DNA of 58,818 bases from SKUL01 sp964487545 (lineage in GTDB: Bacteria > Bacteroidota > Bacteroidia > Flavobacteriales_D > SKUL01), in contig CAZARI010000017.1 of assembly GCA_964487545.1 (NCBI GenBank), positions 1-58,818 of the forward strand, in the 5' to 3' direction. Below the pieces are notes generated by a model. It was not told the DNA's origin, did no database searches, and saw only the letters and a program-made list of their open reading frames with translations. Shown one piece after another: positions 51,317 to 58,818 of the stretch. A program made the translations under genes and the position numbers. Within the stretch, counting starts at the first letter, position 1; every line of letters starts with the position of its first letter.

Positions 51317-52102
51317 ATGATTATCCGACTAAATAAAATGCGCGTTGAAAATGGTGAGGAAGTTAACTACTTTTTAGAAGGTAACGACGGAGAGCTCGCA
51401 CTCCATGAAATGTTGGGAAATACGCTAAATATGCAGTTCGGCGGCAAAATCACCTGCATCAATTGCGATCGCGTTATTCGCAAAACCTACCAGGGCTTTT
51501 GCTATCAGTGTTTTACAGAAGCGCCCGAAGCAGCAGCCTGCGTTATTCGCCCGGAGTTGTGCGAGGCACACCTAGAGCTAGAAAATACATCGGAGTGGGA
51601 GTCGCGTCATCACCATCAACCCCACGTGGTTTATCTGGCTTTTTCAGGAAATCTGAAAGTGGGGGTAACCCGCGCTTCGGGAACCCTCACGCGCTGGATG
51701 GATCAAGGTGCCTCGCGTGCCATTGTGCTCGCCGAAACGCCTTATCGTCAGTTGGCTGGACAAATAGAGGTGGAGCTTAAGCAGTTTGTGTCTGATAAAA
51801 CCGACTGGCGAAAAATGTTGCTCAACAGTGCACCCGATATTGATCTTGTCGCCCAAAAAGAAATGCTCGGATCGATGCTCAGCTCGCACCTGATAGAATA
51901 CGTTAGCGCCAAAAATGAAATCTACCAAATTCAATATCCGGTCATTCAATACCCCACCGAAGTGACCAGCATCCGGCTCGATAAAACCCACTCCTTTGCA
52001 TACAAACTCGCCGGAATTAAAGGACAATACCTGATTTTTGATACCGGAAAAGTGTTTAACGTTCGCAATCACTGTGGATACCATGTTTCCATCGCAATTT
52101 AG
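51317..52102 (+). CDS. DUF2797 protein with zinc ribbon
   Basis: The 261-residue protein has a four-cysteine zinc-binding segment (CINCDRVIRKTYQGFCYQC) near residues 50-70 and the DUF2797 body with VYLAFSGNLKVGVTRASGTLTRW. This GIY-YIG-like core may be nuclease-related, but function is unknown. It is a single gene of usual length, divergent from the GH3 unit and 136 bases before pheT. Confidence 0.82.
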   Translation: MIIRLNKMRVENGEEVNYFLEGNDGELALHEMLGNTLNMQFGGKITCINCDRVIRKTYQGFCYQCFTEAPEAAACVIRPELCEAHLELENTSEWESRHHHQPHVVYLAFSGNLKVGVTRASGTLTRWMDQGASRAIVLAETPYRQLAGQIEVELKQFVSDKTDWRKMLLNSAPDIDLVAQKEMLGSMLSSHLIEYVSAKNEIYQIQYPVIQYPTEVTSIRLDKTHSFAYKLAGIKGQYLIFDTGKVFNVRNHCGYHVSIAI

Positions 52103-52167
52103 TGCTGTGAGTTGAAACTGAGTTTATTGATCACGCGTGCGTCGCGGTTTTCCTGAATCGATGCATA

Positions 52168-52175
52168 TATCTTTG
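52168..52175 (+). promoter_or_regulatory. pheT -7 element
   Basis: TATCTTTG matches TAnnTTTG; the -33 region is only loosely TTTT at 52148-52151. The start would be near 52182, giving a leader of about 57 bases before the ATG. Confidence 0.4.
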
Positions 52176-52238
52176 CGTCACCGCTTATTCCTATTTTTGT
52201 GACCTCAGCGTAGAAACTGCTGAAAAAATGATAACCGA

Positions 52239-54668
52239 ATGAAGATTTCATACCATTGGCTTAAAAAGTATATCAATATTAACGCTGATCCCGAGGAGAT
52301 TGCCGCGATTCTGACCGATACTGGTCTTGAAGTAGAGGGTGTTGAAGCGGTAGAGCGCGTTGCCGGAGGAATGAGAGGAGTGGTAGTGGGGCACGTGGTA
52401 GAAAAATCGCCACATCCCAACGCCGACAGACTCAGCGTTACCCGGGTAGATGTCGGTTCCGGAGAGCCATTGCCCATTGTTTGCGGAGCACCCAACGTGG
52501 AGCGCGGCCAGAAAGTGTTAGTGGCCACTGTTGGAACAACCCTGTTTCCGGAGGGTGATGTGAATGGATTTAAGATTAAAAAGTCTAAAATCCGGGGAGA
52601 AGAAAGCCACGGCATGATATGTTCTGAAAGTGAGCTTGGACTGGGTGATGGTCATGACGGAATTATGGTTTTGCCCGAAGAGGCACCCGTCGGAACAGCA
52701 GCTGCTACCTATTTGAACCTGGAGTCGGATTATGTTTTCGAAATTGGACTCACTCCCAATCGCACCGATGCCTTCAGTCACTTTGGTGTTGCGCGTGATT
52801 TGGCAGCATTTCTAAGGCAAACGCAAACGGTGGACCTGTACTACCCTGACCTGTCTTCATTTACAACAGCTTCAGGCAATGCCATCAAAATTTCGGTAGA
52901 AGCCGGGCAAGCATGCCCGAGATACAGTGGGTTGCTGATAGAAAACGTGAAAGTGCAGCACTCACCCGAATGGCTGCAAAAAGGATTGGTTAGCATTGGT
53001 ATAACCCCAAAAAATGTGGTGGTGGATGTAACCAATTTTGTGTTGCACGAACTCGGCCAACCGCTTCACGCTTTCGACGCAGAGAAAATCCGTGGCAAAC
53101 ACGTCAAAGTGAAGTTCTATAACGAGGGCACCCCTTTTATCACGCTCGACGGGCAGGAACGTAAACTGCAAGCATCAGACCTGATGATTGGCGATGCCGA
53201 AGGGCCAATGTGCATTGCCGGAGTGTTGGGCGGAATCAATTCCGGTGTGACCGAAGAAACCACTAGCGTATTTCTTGAAAGCGCCTGTTTTGATCCAGCC
53301 ACAGTGCGCAAAACAGCCAAACGCCATCAGGTCAGCACCGATGCGTCATTTCGATTTGAGCGCGGAGTCGATCCAAACGGTGTGGTAAATGGATTGAAGC
53401 GCGCAGCCATGCTGATTGCTGAGCTCACTGGAGGAACAATCACCACTCCGGTTATCGATCATTATCCCAAAATGGTGGAACCGGTGCAAATCAGGTTTTC
53501 TCTGCCAAAGTGTTATCAGCTCATCGGACAGCAGATTCCTCTTAATGAACTCAGCCAAATCCTTAAAAATCTGGACTTCGAAATTATGGAGCAGGCGGAG
53601 GATGAACTCTTGCTGGCTGTACCCACTTATCGCATAGATGTTACCGGACAAGCAGATGTGGTCGAAGAAATCCTGCGGATTTACGGTTACGACCGCGTGG
53701 AATTACCAGAAAAAATAAGCGCTTCGGTAAATGTTGCTACCGGAATTCGCAGGGAGCAAATGCAGAATATGATTGCCGATATGCTCGTGTCGGAGGGGTT
53801 TTTGCAAATGATGTCTAATTCACTGATTTCTTCGGAAGAGGTAAGCATGCTGGCCGCGCCTGAATTTCCTGCCGACCGCAATGTGAAAATATTGAATCCG
53901 CTCAGCTCAGAATTGGATGTGATGCGACAGACGTTGCTGGTAAATATGCTCGAAGCCGTGGCTTTTAATCAGAATCACAAAAACCCCGATTTAAAGCTGT
54001 TCGAATTTGGCAACGTGTATCAACAAGCAAATGACGGCACTGCAGAGGAAATGCATCTCGGCATTGTTTTCACCGGTGAACGCTATCCTGAAAACTGGAA
54101 CAACCAAGCCAGAAAAGTGAGTTATTTCGACCTACGCAATCTGGTCAATTTGCTTTTGCATCGGCTCGGATTATTTGATCGCTGCCTATTTGATGCGCAT
54201 GCCACTGGCTATCTGGCCGAAGGACAGCGGGTAACGATCGGCAAGCACGAAGTGGGTAGTCTGGGTTGGGTGAGTCGGGAAGTTTCCCGCAAATTTGATG
54301 TCGATGAACGGGTTTATTTTGCAGTGCTCAACTGGAGTAAAATCATTGAGTTGGCACCCAGCGGCACCATCCGATACCGACCAGTGAGTAAATTCCCTGC
54401 AGTGCAACGCGACTTTTCATTATTGCTGAACGAAGAGGTGACATTTGAGGATATCGAAAAACTGGCTAAGCGCACCGAAAAAAAGTTACTCAATGAAGTT
54501 GGGTTGTTTGATGTTTATGAAGGACGAAACCTGGGAGCAGGCAAAAAGTCGTATGCTGTGCGCTTTTCATTCAGTGCGGATCGCACGCTGACCGATGCCG
54601 AAGTAGATGAAGTAATGGCGCGCATTCGCCAAGGCTTAGAAACCAAACTCGGGGCCTCCTTGAGGTAG
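52239..54668 (+). CDS. pheT: Phenylalanyl-tRNA synthetase beta subunit
   Basis: The 809-residue protein has the EMAP/OB tRNA-binding domain (about 40-150, VEKSPHPNADRLSV), the B3/B4 editing domains, B5 and the C-terminal ferredoxin-like anticodon-binding domain (ending VMARIRQGLETKLGASLR). It forms the alpha2beta2 enzyme that charges tRNA-Phe and edits tyrosine. The pheS gene is not adjacent; in Bacteroidota the pair is often split. It is 2 bases before the acyltransferase gene. Confidence 0.97.
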   Translation: MKISYHWLKKYININADPEEIAAILTDTGLEVEGVEAVERVAGGMRGVVVGHVVEKSPHPNADRLSVTRVDVGSGEPLPIVCGAPNVERGQKVLVATVGTTLFPEGDVNGFKIKKSKIRGEESHGMICSESELGLGDGHDGIMVLPEEAPVGTAAATYLNLESDYVFEIGLTPNRTDAFSHFGVARDLAAFLRQTQTVDLYYPDLSSFTTASGNAIKISVEAGQACPRYSGLLIENVKVQHSPEWLQKGLVSIGITPKNVVVDVTNFVLHELGQPLHAFDAEKIRGKHVKVKFYNEGTPFITLDGQERKLQASDLMIGDAEGPMCIAGVLGGINSGVTEETTSVFLESACFDPATVRKTAKRHQVSTDASFRFERGVDPNGVVNGLKRAAMLIAELTGGTITTPVIDHYPKMVEPVQIRFSLPKCYQLIGQQIPLNELSQILKNLDFEIMEQAEDELLLAVPTYRIDVTGQADVVEEILRIYGYDRVELPEKISASVNVATGIRREQMQNMIADMLVSEGFLQMMSNSLISSEEVSMLAAPEFPADRNVKILNPLSSELDVMRQTLLVNMLEAVAFNQNHKNPDLKLFEFGNVYQQANDGTAEEMHLGIVFTGERYPENWNNQARKVSYFDLRNLVNLLLHRLGLFDRCLFDAHATGYLAEGQRVTIGKHEVGSLGWVSREVSRKFDVDERVYFAVLNWSKIIELAPSGTIRYRPVSKFPAVQRDFSLLLNEEVTFEDIEKLAKRTEKKLLNEVGLFDVYEGRNLGAGKKSYAVRFSFSADRTLTDAEVDEVMARIRQGLETKLGASLR

Positions 54669-54670
54669 CC

Positions 54671-55807
54671 ATGAAACTTGCGCGCCGGGTCATATTTCAC
54701 TTGTTGCAGTTTTGGTTGCACGTCGGTTATCGGCTATATTTCCGTCAGGTAGTGCTGATCGATCACCGTAAAGTGCCCAACCAACGACCGGTGATTCTCG
54801 CACCAAATCATCAAAATTCCTTTTTCGACGCCATGATGGCGGCCATCTTTGTGCCGCAACGGTTCACCTTTTTGGCGCGCGCCGATGTATTTCGTCACCG
54901 CTGGTTTCGAAAAATAATGTATCTGGTGAGTTGCCTGCCTGCCTATCGAACTTCCGATGGCTTTGCCAAAGTGCGAAACAATGAAAGTACCTTTCAGCAG
55001 TGTCAGAACTTGCTCGATGACGGCGAATCGATTTTGATTTTTCCTGAAGGAAATCAAGATTTTGGCTACCGTTTGCGTCCGCTCAAAAAGGGGCTGGCGC
55101 GTATTGCCTTGGAATTTACCAATCGAACCGGCCAAAGTGTGCCGGTGATTCCGGTAGGCGTACATTTTGAAAACTACCGGGCCTTTGATGGTCGGTTGGT
55201 TGTGGCTTATGGCGACCCCTTACCTTCGCTCAATTTTTTACAGACGTATAAGGAAAATCCGTCTTTGGGCCTAAAACGTTTTACCGACGAACTGGCCGCC
55301 GAGCTAAACACCATTGTTATTTCTAACGATGATCCGCAACAAAAGGGGGCTATTAACCGCTATTTGTTTTCTATGGAATATCGTGCTGCCCGCGACTGGA
55401 AAGCGGCAGTGGCGGCTGTAAACAGCGGAACTTTCCTCAATGACCCTGTTGCCTTTAAAACACCAAAAACAGAACCAGCACACTGGTTGGGTACACCGGT
55501 TGCTATTTTGGCATTGCTGGTTTTTATTCTGCCTTATGGTTTCATGCGCTGGCTCACCAGACTTATCAGTCCCGATCGGTTTTTTGAACCTTCGATAGAG
55601 TTTGTGCTGTTTCTCACCATTTTCCCCTGGTATATTGTGTTGCTTTCAGTAGGTGCGGGGGTTTACACTCAGAGTATTACGGTTGGTGTGTTGTGTTCTA
55701 TACTGGCGCCATTGTGCGGAAAGTACTTTTTATTGTGGCGTCGCAAGCTGGGGTTTGTCAATCCGGACCAAAAAAAATCCCGCTCGCCAATGGCGGACGG
55801 GATTTGA
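54671..55807 (+). CDS. PlsC-like acyltransferase
   Basis: The 378-residue protein has an N-terminal membrane helix, the acyltransferase motif NHQNSFFD, and the later FPEGNQDF motif of the glycerol-phosphate acyltransferase family. Two or three C-terminal helices anchor it. The substrate is probably a lysophospholipid. It is 2 bases downstream of pheT. Its last nine codons encode SRSPMADGI inside a bidirectional terminator-like hairpin at 55776-55804. Confidence 0.85.
   Translation: MKLARRVIFHLLQFWLHVGYRLYFRQVVLIDHRKVPNQRPVILAPNHQNSFFDAMMAAIFVPQRFTFLARADVFRHRWFRKIMYLVSCLPAYRTSDGFAKVRNNESTFQQCQNLLDDGESILIFPEGNQDFGYRLRPLKKGLARIALEFTNRTGQSVPVIPVGVHFENYRAFDGRLVVAYGDPLPSLNFLQTYKENPSLGLKRFTDELAAELNTIVISNDDPQQKGAINRYLFSMEYRAARDWKAAVAAVNSGTFLNDPVAFKTPKTEPAHWLGTPVAILALLVFILPYGFMRWLTRLISPDRFFEPSIEFVLFLTIFPWYIVLLSVGAGVYTQSITVGVLCSILAPLCGKYFLLWRRKLGFVNPDQKKSRSPMADGI
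55769..55804 (-). terminator. gdhA terminator overlapping the acyltransferase 3' end
   Basis: Stem 55776-55788 pairs with 55792-55804 (one mismatch, one G-U) over an AAT loop. On the minus strand it is followed by eight U residues. It sits fully inside the last codons of the convergent acyltransferase gene, so one sequence serves both as coding end and as the gdhA terminator. Confidence 0.85.
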
Positions 55808-55827
55808 TCATTATTTTTTTGACCAGA

Positions 55828-57105
55828 CTATGGGAAAATTCCGCGTTCGATATAAGCGCGTTCAATTCGGCGAAGTGCTACCACGTATGCAGCAGTTCTC
55901 CAGTCGGTTTTTAGTTCTTCTGCCGCATTCAGGATTTTCTCAAAAGAAATGGCCAGTTTGTTTTCGAGTTTGGTAATCACCTCATCCATGTACCACACTT
56001 CTCCATTTCGGTTTTGCAGCCACTCAAAATAGCTGGCAATTACGCCACCAGAGTTGCAGAAAATATCAGGAATAATGTCGACTCCCTTGTCGCGCAGCAT
56101 AAAATCGGCAGTGTTATCCAGCGGTCCGTTTGCGCCTTCAGCCACAAGCTTGGCTTTAATCATGCCCGCATTGGCTCCAGTAATCTGGTTTCCGAGCGCA
56201 GCAGGAATCACGATGTCACAGTCAATTCCGAAGAAATCGGCGTTGCTATACGCTTCAGCATCTGGATACCCTGCTACGAAGCGGTCGTTTTGGGCAGCGT
56301 ATTCAAATAATGCGTCGGGATCAATTCCTGCTTTGTTGTGAATGGTCGCACTGGCATCCTGAATCCCTACCAGAATGGCACCGTCTTCTTGCAGAAAGTG
56401 AGAGGCCCAGTAACCAACGTTACCAAAACCCTGAACGATAAAGGACCGTCCTTTTAGGTCTACATTTCGGTGTTTGGCCCAAAGTCGAATGCTTCGTGCA
56501 ACACCAAATCCAGTAGCGCGGTCGCGGCCTTCAAGACCACCCGCACCAACTGGTTTTCCAGTTACCACGTGCGAATGCTTCGATCTTTCGAGCGTGGATT
56601 TTGTCGACATATAAGTGTCGGCAATCCATGCCATCATTTTGGGAGTGGTGTTCACGTCTGGGGCAGGAATGTCATGCTCTGGCCCGATGTTGTCGCCAAG
56701 GGCGAAGGTAAACCGACGGGTGATGCGCTCCAGCTCACTTTGCGAGTATTTGGATGGATCGATTTGTAACCCGCCTTTTCCTCCACCAAATGGAAGGCCG
56801 GCAAGCGACGATTTCCAGGTCATCCAGGTGGCCAATGCACGTGCGGCGTCAATATCAACAGTAGGATGATAGCGAAGCCCACCTTTGTAAGGCCCGAGAG
56901 CGTTGTTGTGTTGCACCCGGTAACCGGTAAAGACTTCCACGCTTCCGTCGTCCATTTTTACCGGAAAGTGCACAATGATTTCTGAATTGGTGATTGCCAG
57001 AATCTTTCTAACACTCGGATTCAGGTTCATTAAATCAGCAGCCTGGTCAAACTGCTCCTGTACGTTTGCGTACATACCCGTTTTGGGCCTTTCTTTAGTG
57101 ATCAT
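55828..57105 (-). CDS. gdhA: Glutamate dehydrogenase
   Basis: The 425-residue enzyme interconverts glutamate with 2-oxoglutarate and ammonia. Motifs are KGGLRYHPTVD, PFGGGKGGLQIDP with the catalytic Lys, and the nucleotide fold VQGFGNVGYWA. The length and order fit the NAD(P)-linked Glu/Leu/Phe/Val dehydrogenase family; glutamate is the most likely substrate. The start ATG 57105 gives a normal N-terminus. A -7 element at 57291-57284 would leave a 5' leader of about 170 bases. Confidence 0.95.
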   Translation of the reverse strand: MITKERPKTGMYANVQEQFDQAADLMNLNPSVRKILAITNSEIIVHFPVKMDDGSVEVFTGYRVQHNNALGPYKGGLRYHPTVDIDAARALATWMTWKSSLAGLPFGGGKGGLQIDPSKYSQSELERITRRFTFALGDNIGPEHDIPAPDVNTTPKMMAWIADTYMSTKSTLERSKHSHVVTGKPVGAGGLEGRDRATGFGVARSIRLWAKHRNVDLKGRSFIVQGFGNVGYWASHFLQEDGAILVGIQDASATIHNKAGIDPDALFEYAAQNDRFVAGYPDAEAYSNADFFGIDCDIVIPAALGNQITGANAGMIKAKLVAEGANGPLDNTADFMLRDKGVDIIPDIFCNSGGVIASYFEWLQNRNGEVWYMDEVITKLENKLAISFEKILNAAEELKTDWRTAAYVVALRRIERAYIERGIFP

Positions 57106-57541
57106 AGGTGTTTATGATTTTATTGATAGTGTTCACATTGAAATTTTATTATCTCTTCCTGAAGCCATGAACAGGTTTTTGCAAGCAAACAGGTGCTGCA
57201 GATTCCCTATTGTGAGGGTGCTGCGGCAAAAGGCAGGGCTTATTCTGTTTCGTATCTGCACTTCTACTTGTTACATTCCATTGCAAAGTTACACTGAAAT
57301 GTATGATTTTCGAACAATGCAATTATGCAGTTGCCAATATTTCCAAATCCGTATCGCTTAGGTTCCATTTTCTACGCGTTAAACCCAAACCGTCAAAGGC
57401 TATGCCTGCTTTAAAGAGGCTCCTTAGGTTAATGAGTCAGGGTATAGATTGTCAGTTAATTAGGATTTAAGTTGATTTGAGACTACCACCTGTTAGTGGG
57501 GAGAAATGCCCCGGCTGGGTAAAGTTGTACCAGTGAGCCTT
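57106..57541. other. 436-base gap upstream of gdhA
   Basis: The gap holds the gdhA leader and promoter region and, next to the regulator, a GGGG/CCCC hairpin near 57497-57514 without a U-tract. No complete gene or recognised riboswitch is seen. A plus-strand open frame here overlaps the gdhA 5' end and looks like a shadow. Confidence 0.5.
57284..57291 (-). promoter_or_regulatory. gdhA -7 element
   Basis: On the minus strand this reads TAACTTTG, matching TAnnTTTG. A TTG lies at about 57317-57315, 23 bases upstream, a longer spacer than usual. The transcript would have a leader of about 170 bases. Confidence 0.45.
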
Positions 57542-58774
57542 TTATTTGATTTTTTGTCTTAATGTTTTCCGGTCAATTTCTAAAATCTGCGCTGCTCTCG
57601 ATTTATTGTTGTCAACAGCGTTCAATACCCGCAAAATGTATTTTTTTTCCATTTCAGCGAGAGAAATCCAGTTTTTATCATCATTACTTTCTGTTGGTAG
57701 GGCCATTTTCATATGATCCGCAATTTCGGCAACGCCAATTTCCCCGTTGGCCATAATGAGTATCTTCTGAATGGTGTTTTCAAGCTCGCGAATATTTCCC
57801 GGCCAGTGATATTGCATCAGTGCTTTGAGTGCCGCAGTTGAGATAGTTGGAGAAGATAATTGAAATTCGCGCGCAAACTTTTGTAGAAAATAATTGGCCA
57901 ATACAGGAATGTCAGATGTTCTGTCGCGCAGCGGAGGGATTTCCAGGTGAATCACGTTCAGCCGGTAGTAGAGGTCATCTCTAAAGGTGTTATTCTCTAC
58001 CATTTTCATTAGATTCGTGTTGGTGGCTGCAATTACCCGAAGGTCTATTTTCTGGGGTCGGTTGGCGCCGATCATTGTTACTTCTTTTTCCTGCAACACC
58101 CTGAGTAATCGCTGCTGCACAGATGCCGAAGCGTTGCCAATTTCATCCAGAAAAATAGTGCCGCCGTCGGCTGCCTGAAAAAATCCGGCACGATTGGAAT
58201 CGGCACCGGTAAATGCTCCTTTGGTATATCCAAACAACTCACTTTCCAAAAGGTTTTCGGGTATTGCACCACAGTTAACAGGAATAAATGGTGACTTAGA
58301 AAATCTGCCGCTGTAGTGGATGGCCCGGGCCACGAGTTCTTTGCCCGTTCCGCTTTCACCCGAAATGAGCACAGTGATTTTATTGTTTTTGATGCGCTCT
58401 ATTAGCTCTTTGGTTTCTTCAAGCGCTTCTGACTGACCAATAATGCCATGGTAAAAAACGGATGAGGTTTTTGGCTTTTTGTCTGAAATCAGTTTTTCGG
58501 CCAGCCTAACACTGCGCGACGCCAGCAGCGATTTTTCCACTGCCGATTCGAGTTGCGTTTTGGTAAAGGGTTTCACGAGGTAATCCACAGCCCCCGATTT
58601 CACAGCATCTACTGCATTCTCTACCGATGGATATCCGGTAACCACCAGCAGTGGCACGCGGGGATAGTGCTGGGCAGCGTATTTTACCAGTTGAAGTCCG
58701 TCTACACCGGGCATTTTCAAATCGGTGATCAATAAATCAGGAGGGTTCGCCTTGAGCAAGTCTACTGCGTCGGG
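57542..58774 (-). CDS. Sigma-54-dependent response regulator (NtrC type), cut at window end
   Basis: The frame holds the second half of a receiver domain (phospho-Asp in LLITDLKMPG), a sigma-54 AAA+ domain with Walker A GESGTGKE and the GAFTGA loop, and a C-terminal Fis-type HTH (NKSRAAQILEIDRKTL). Such proteins activate sigma-54 RNA polymerase on phosphorylation by a histidine kinase. The first 40 or so residues lie past the window edge; a TTG at 58759 is not the start, since PDAVD continues the receiver upstream. Beyond about 58775 the frame reads low-complexity sequence that does not look like a receiver. Confidence 0.9.
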   Translation of the reverse strand, partial: PDAVDLLKANPPDLLITDLKMPGVDGLQLVKYAAQHYPRVPLLVVTGYPSVENAVDAVKSGAVDYLVKPFTKTQLESAVEKSLLASRSVRLAEKLISDKKPKTSSVFYHGIIGQSEALEETKELIERIKNNKITVLISGESGTGKELVARAIHYSGRFSKSPFIPVNCGAIPENLLESELFGYTKGAFTGADSNRAGFFQAADGGTIFLDEIGNASASVQQRLLRVLQEKEVTMIGANRPQKIDLRVIAATNTNLMKMVENNTFRDDLYYRLNVIHLEIPPLRDRTSDIPVLANYFLQKFAREFQLSSPTISTAALKALMQYHWPGNIRELENTIQKILIMANGEIGVAEIADHMKMALPTESNDDKNWISLAEMEKKYILRVLNAVDNNKSRAAQILEIDRKTLRQKIK

Positions 58775-58818
58775 ATAAGGGCAACAAAAAAAAAAGACAA
58801 AAGCAAAAAAGCGGCGAT

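Noticed and set aside
56975..57361. Plus-strand open frame across the gdhA start and its leader
   Set aside because: It overlaps the gdhA 5' end on the opposite strand, has no recognisable domain and lacks a promoter of its own.
57497..57514. Terminator for the response regulator
   Set aside because: The GGGG/CCCC hairpin is only four base pairs and has no U-tract, so it is not called as a terminator.
1..58818. CRISPR arrays, insertion sequences, prophage genes or rRNA
   Set aside because: No regularly spaced repeats, transposase, integrase or phage structural motifs, and no rRNA sequence were found.

Overview
The window is a chromosomal segment of a Bacteroidota bacterium, most likely a Flavobacteriales-type lineage. 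Four things support this: many TAnnTTTG (-7) promoter elements, large TonB-dependent receptors with an N-terminal carboxypeptidase-regulatory-like domain, type IX secretion (T9SS) style proteins (a C-terminal sorting-like domain and a PorV-like barrel), and family signatures such as DUF3127, a lone atpDC pair and an F1 beta subunit with a long insertion. No rRNA, insertion sequence, phage module or CRISPR array was seen. The one tRNA is tRNA-Leu(UAG).

Layout. (1) 95-1902: atpC and atpD on the minus strand, ending in a strong terminator. (2) 2070-9083: ribF, a secreted LRR protein, a YkoF-like thiamine-binding protein, a PnuC-family transporter, a NadR-like kinase and an aldehyde dehydrogenase, then a TPP riboswitch that drives a TonB-dependent receptor. 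This reads as a thiamine uptake locus beside flavin synthesis. (3) 9088-11094 (minus): a degenerate ThiE/TenI-like protein, a PcrB-type prenylglyceryl phosphate synthase and a phosphopantetheinyl transferase. (4) 11170-13327: ahcY and two small lipoproteins. (5) 13571-22747: an operon-like triad of a very large TonB-dependent receptor, a 1440-residue secreted protein with a T9SS-like C-terminal domain, and a PorV-family barrel. This is the best candidate for an under-described system. (6) 22847-28043: greA, HIT, ruvC, a GT2 glycosyltransferase coupled to a lone OppC-type permease, a DUF3127 OB-fold protein with an SSB-like tail, and a flavin reductase. (7) 28192-31688: tRNA-Leu, then tig-clpP-clpX. 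(8) 31739-39161: a DUF2911 protein, a fused membrane pyrophosphatase-YceI protein, pdhB, etfBA and a BFN-UVR nuclease. (9) 39162-42212: a relic-bearing gap, then a CNT nucleoside transporter, thyA and folA. (10) 42314-51201: a lipoprotein, an unknown protein, a secreted PIG-L deacetylase, a 38-residue membrane protein and an SSS symporter, then a deoxynucleoside kinase and a secreted propeller-like/GH3 pair. (11) 51317-58818: a DUF2797 protein, pheT, an acyltransferase, gdhA and an NtrC-type regulator cut by the window end.

Most genes are housekeeping and intact. They cover energy metabolism (ATP synthase, pyrophosphatase, pyruvate dehydrogenase, ETF), cofactor supply (FAD, thiamine, phosphopantetheine), one-carbon and nucleotide metabolism (ahcY, thyA, folA, nucleoside transporter, deoxynucleoside kinase) and protein quality control (tig-clpP-clpX). 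Accessory interest lies in the outer-membrane triad, the pyrophosphatase-YceI fusion, the riboswitch locus, the greA leader hairpin and several small coupled partners. All functional calls come from reading motifs and gene context; no database search was run.
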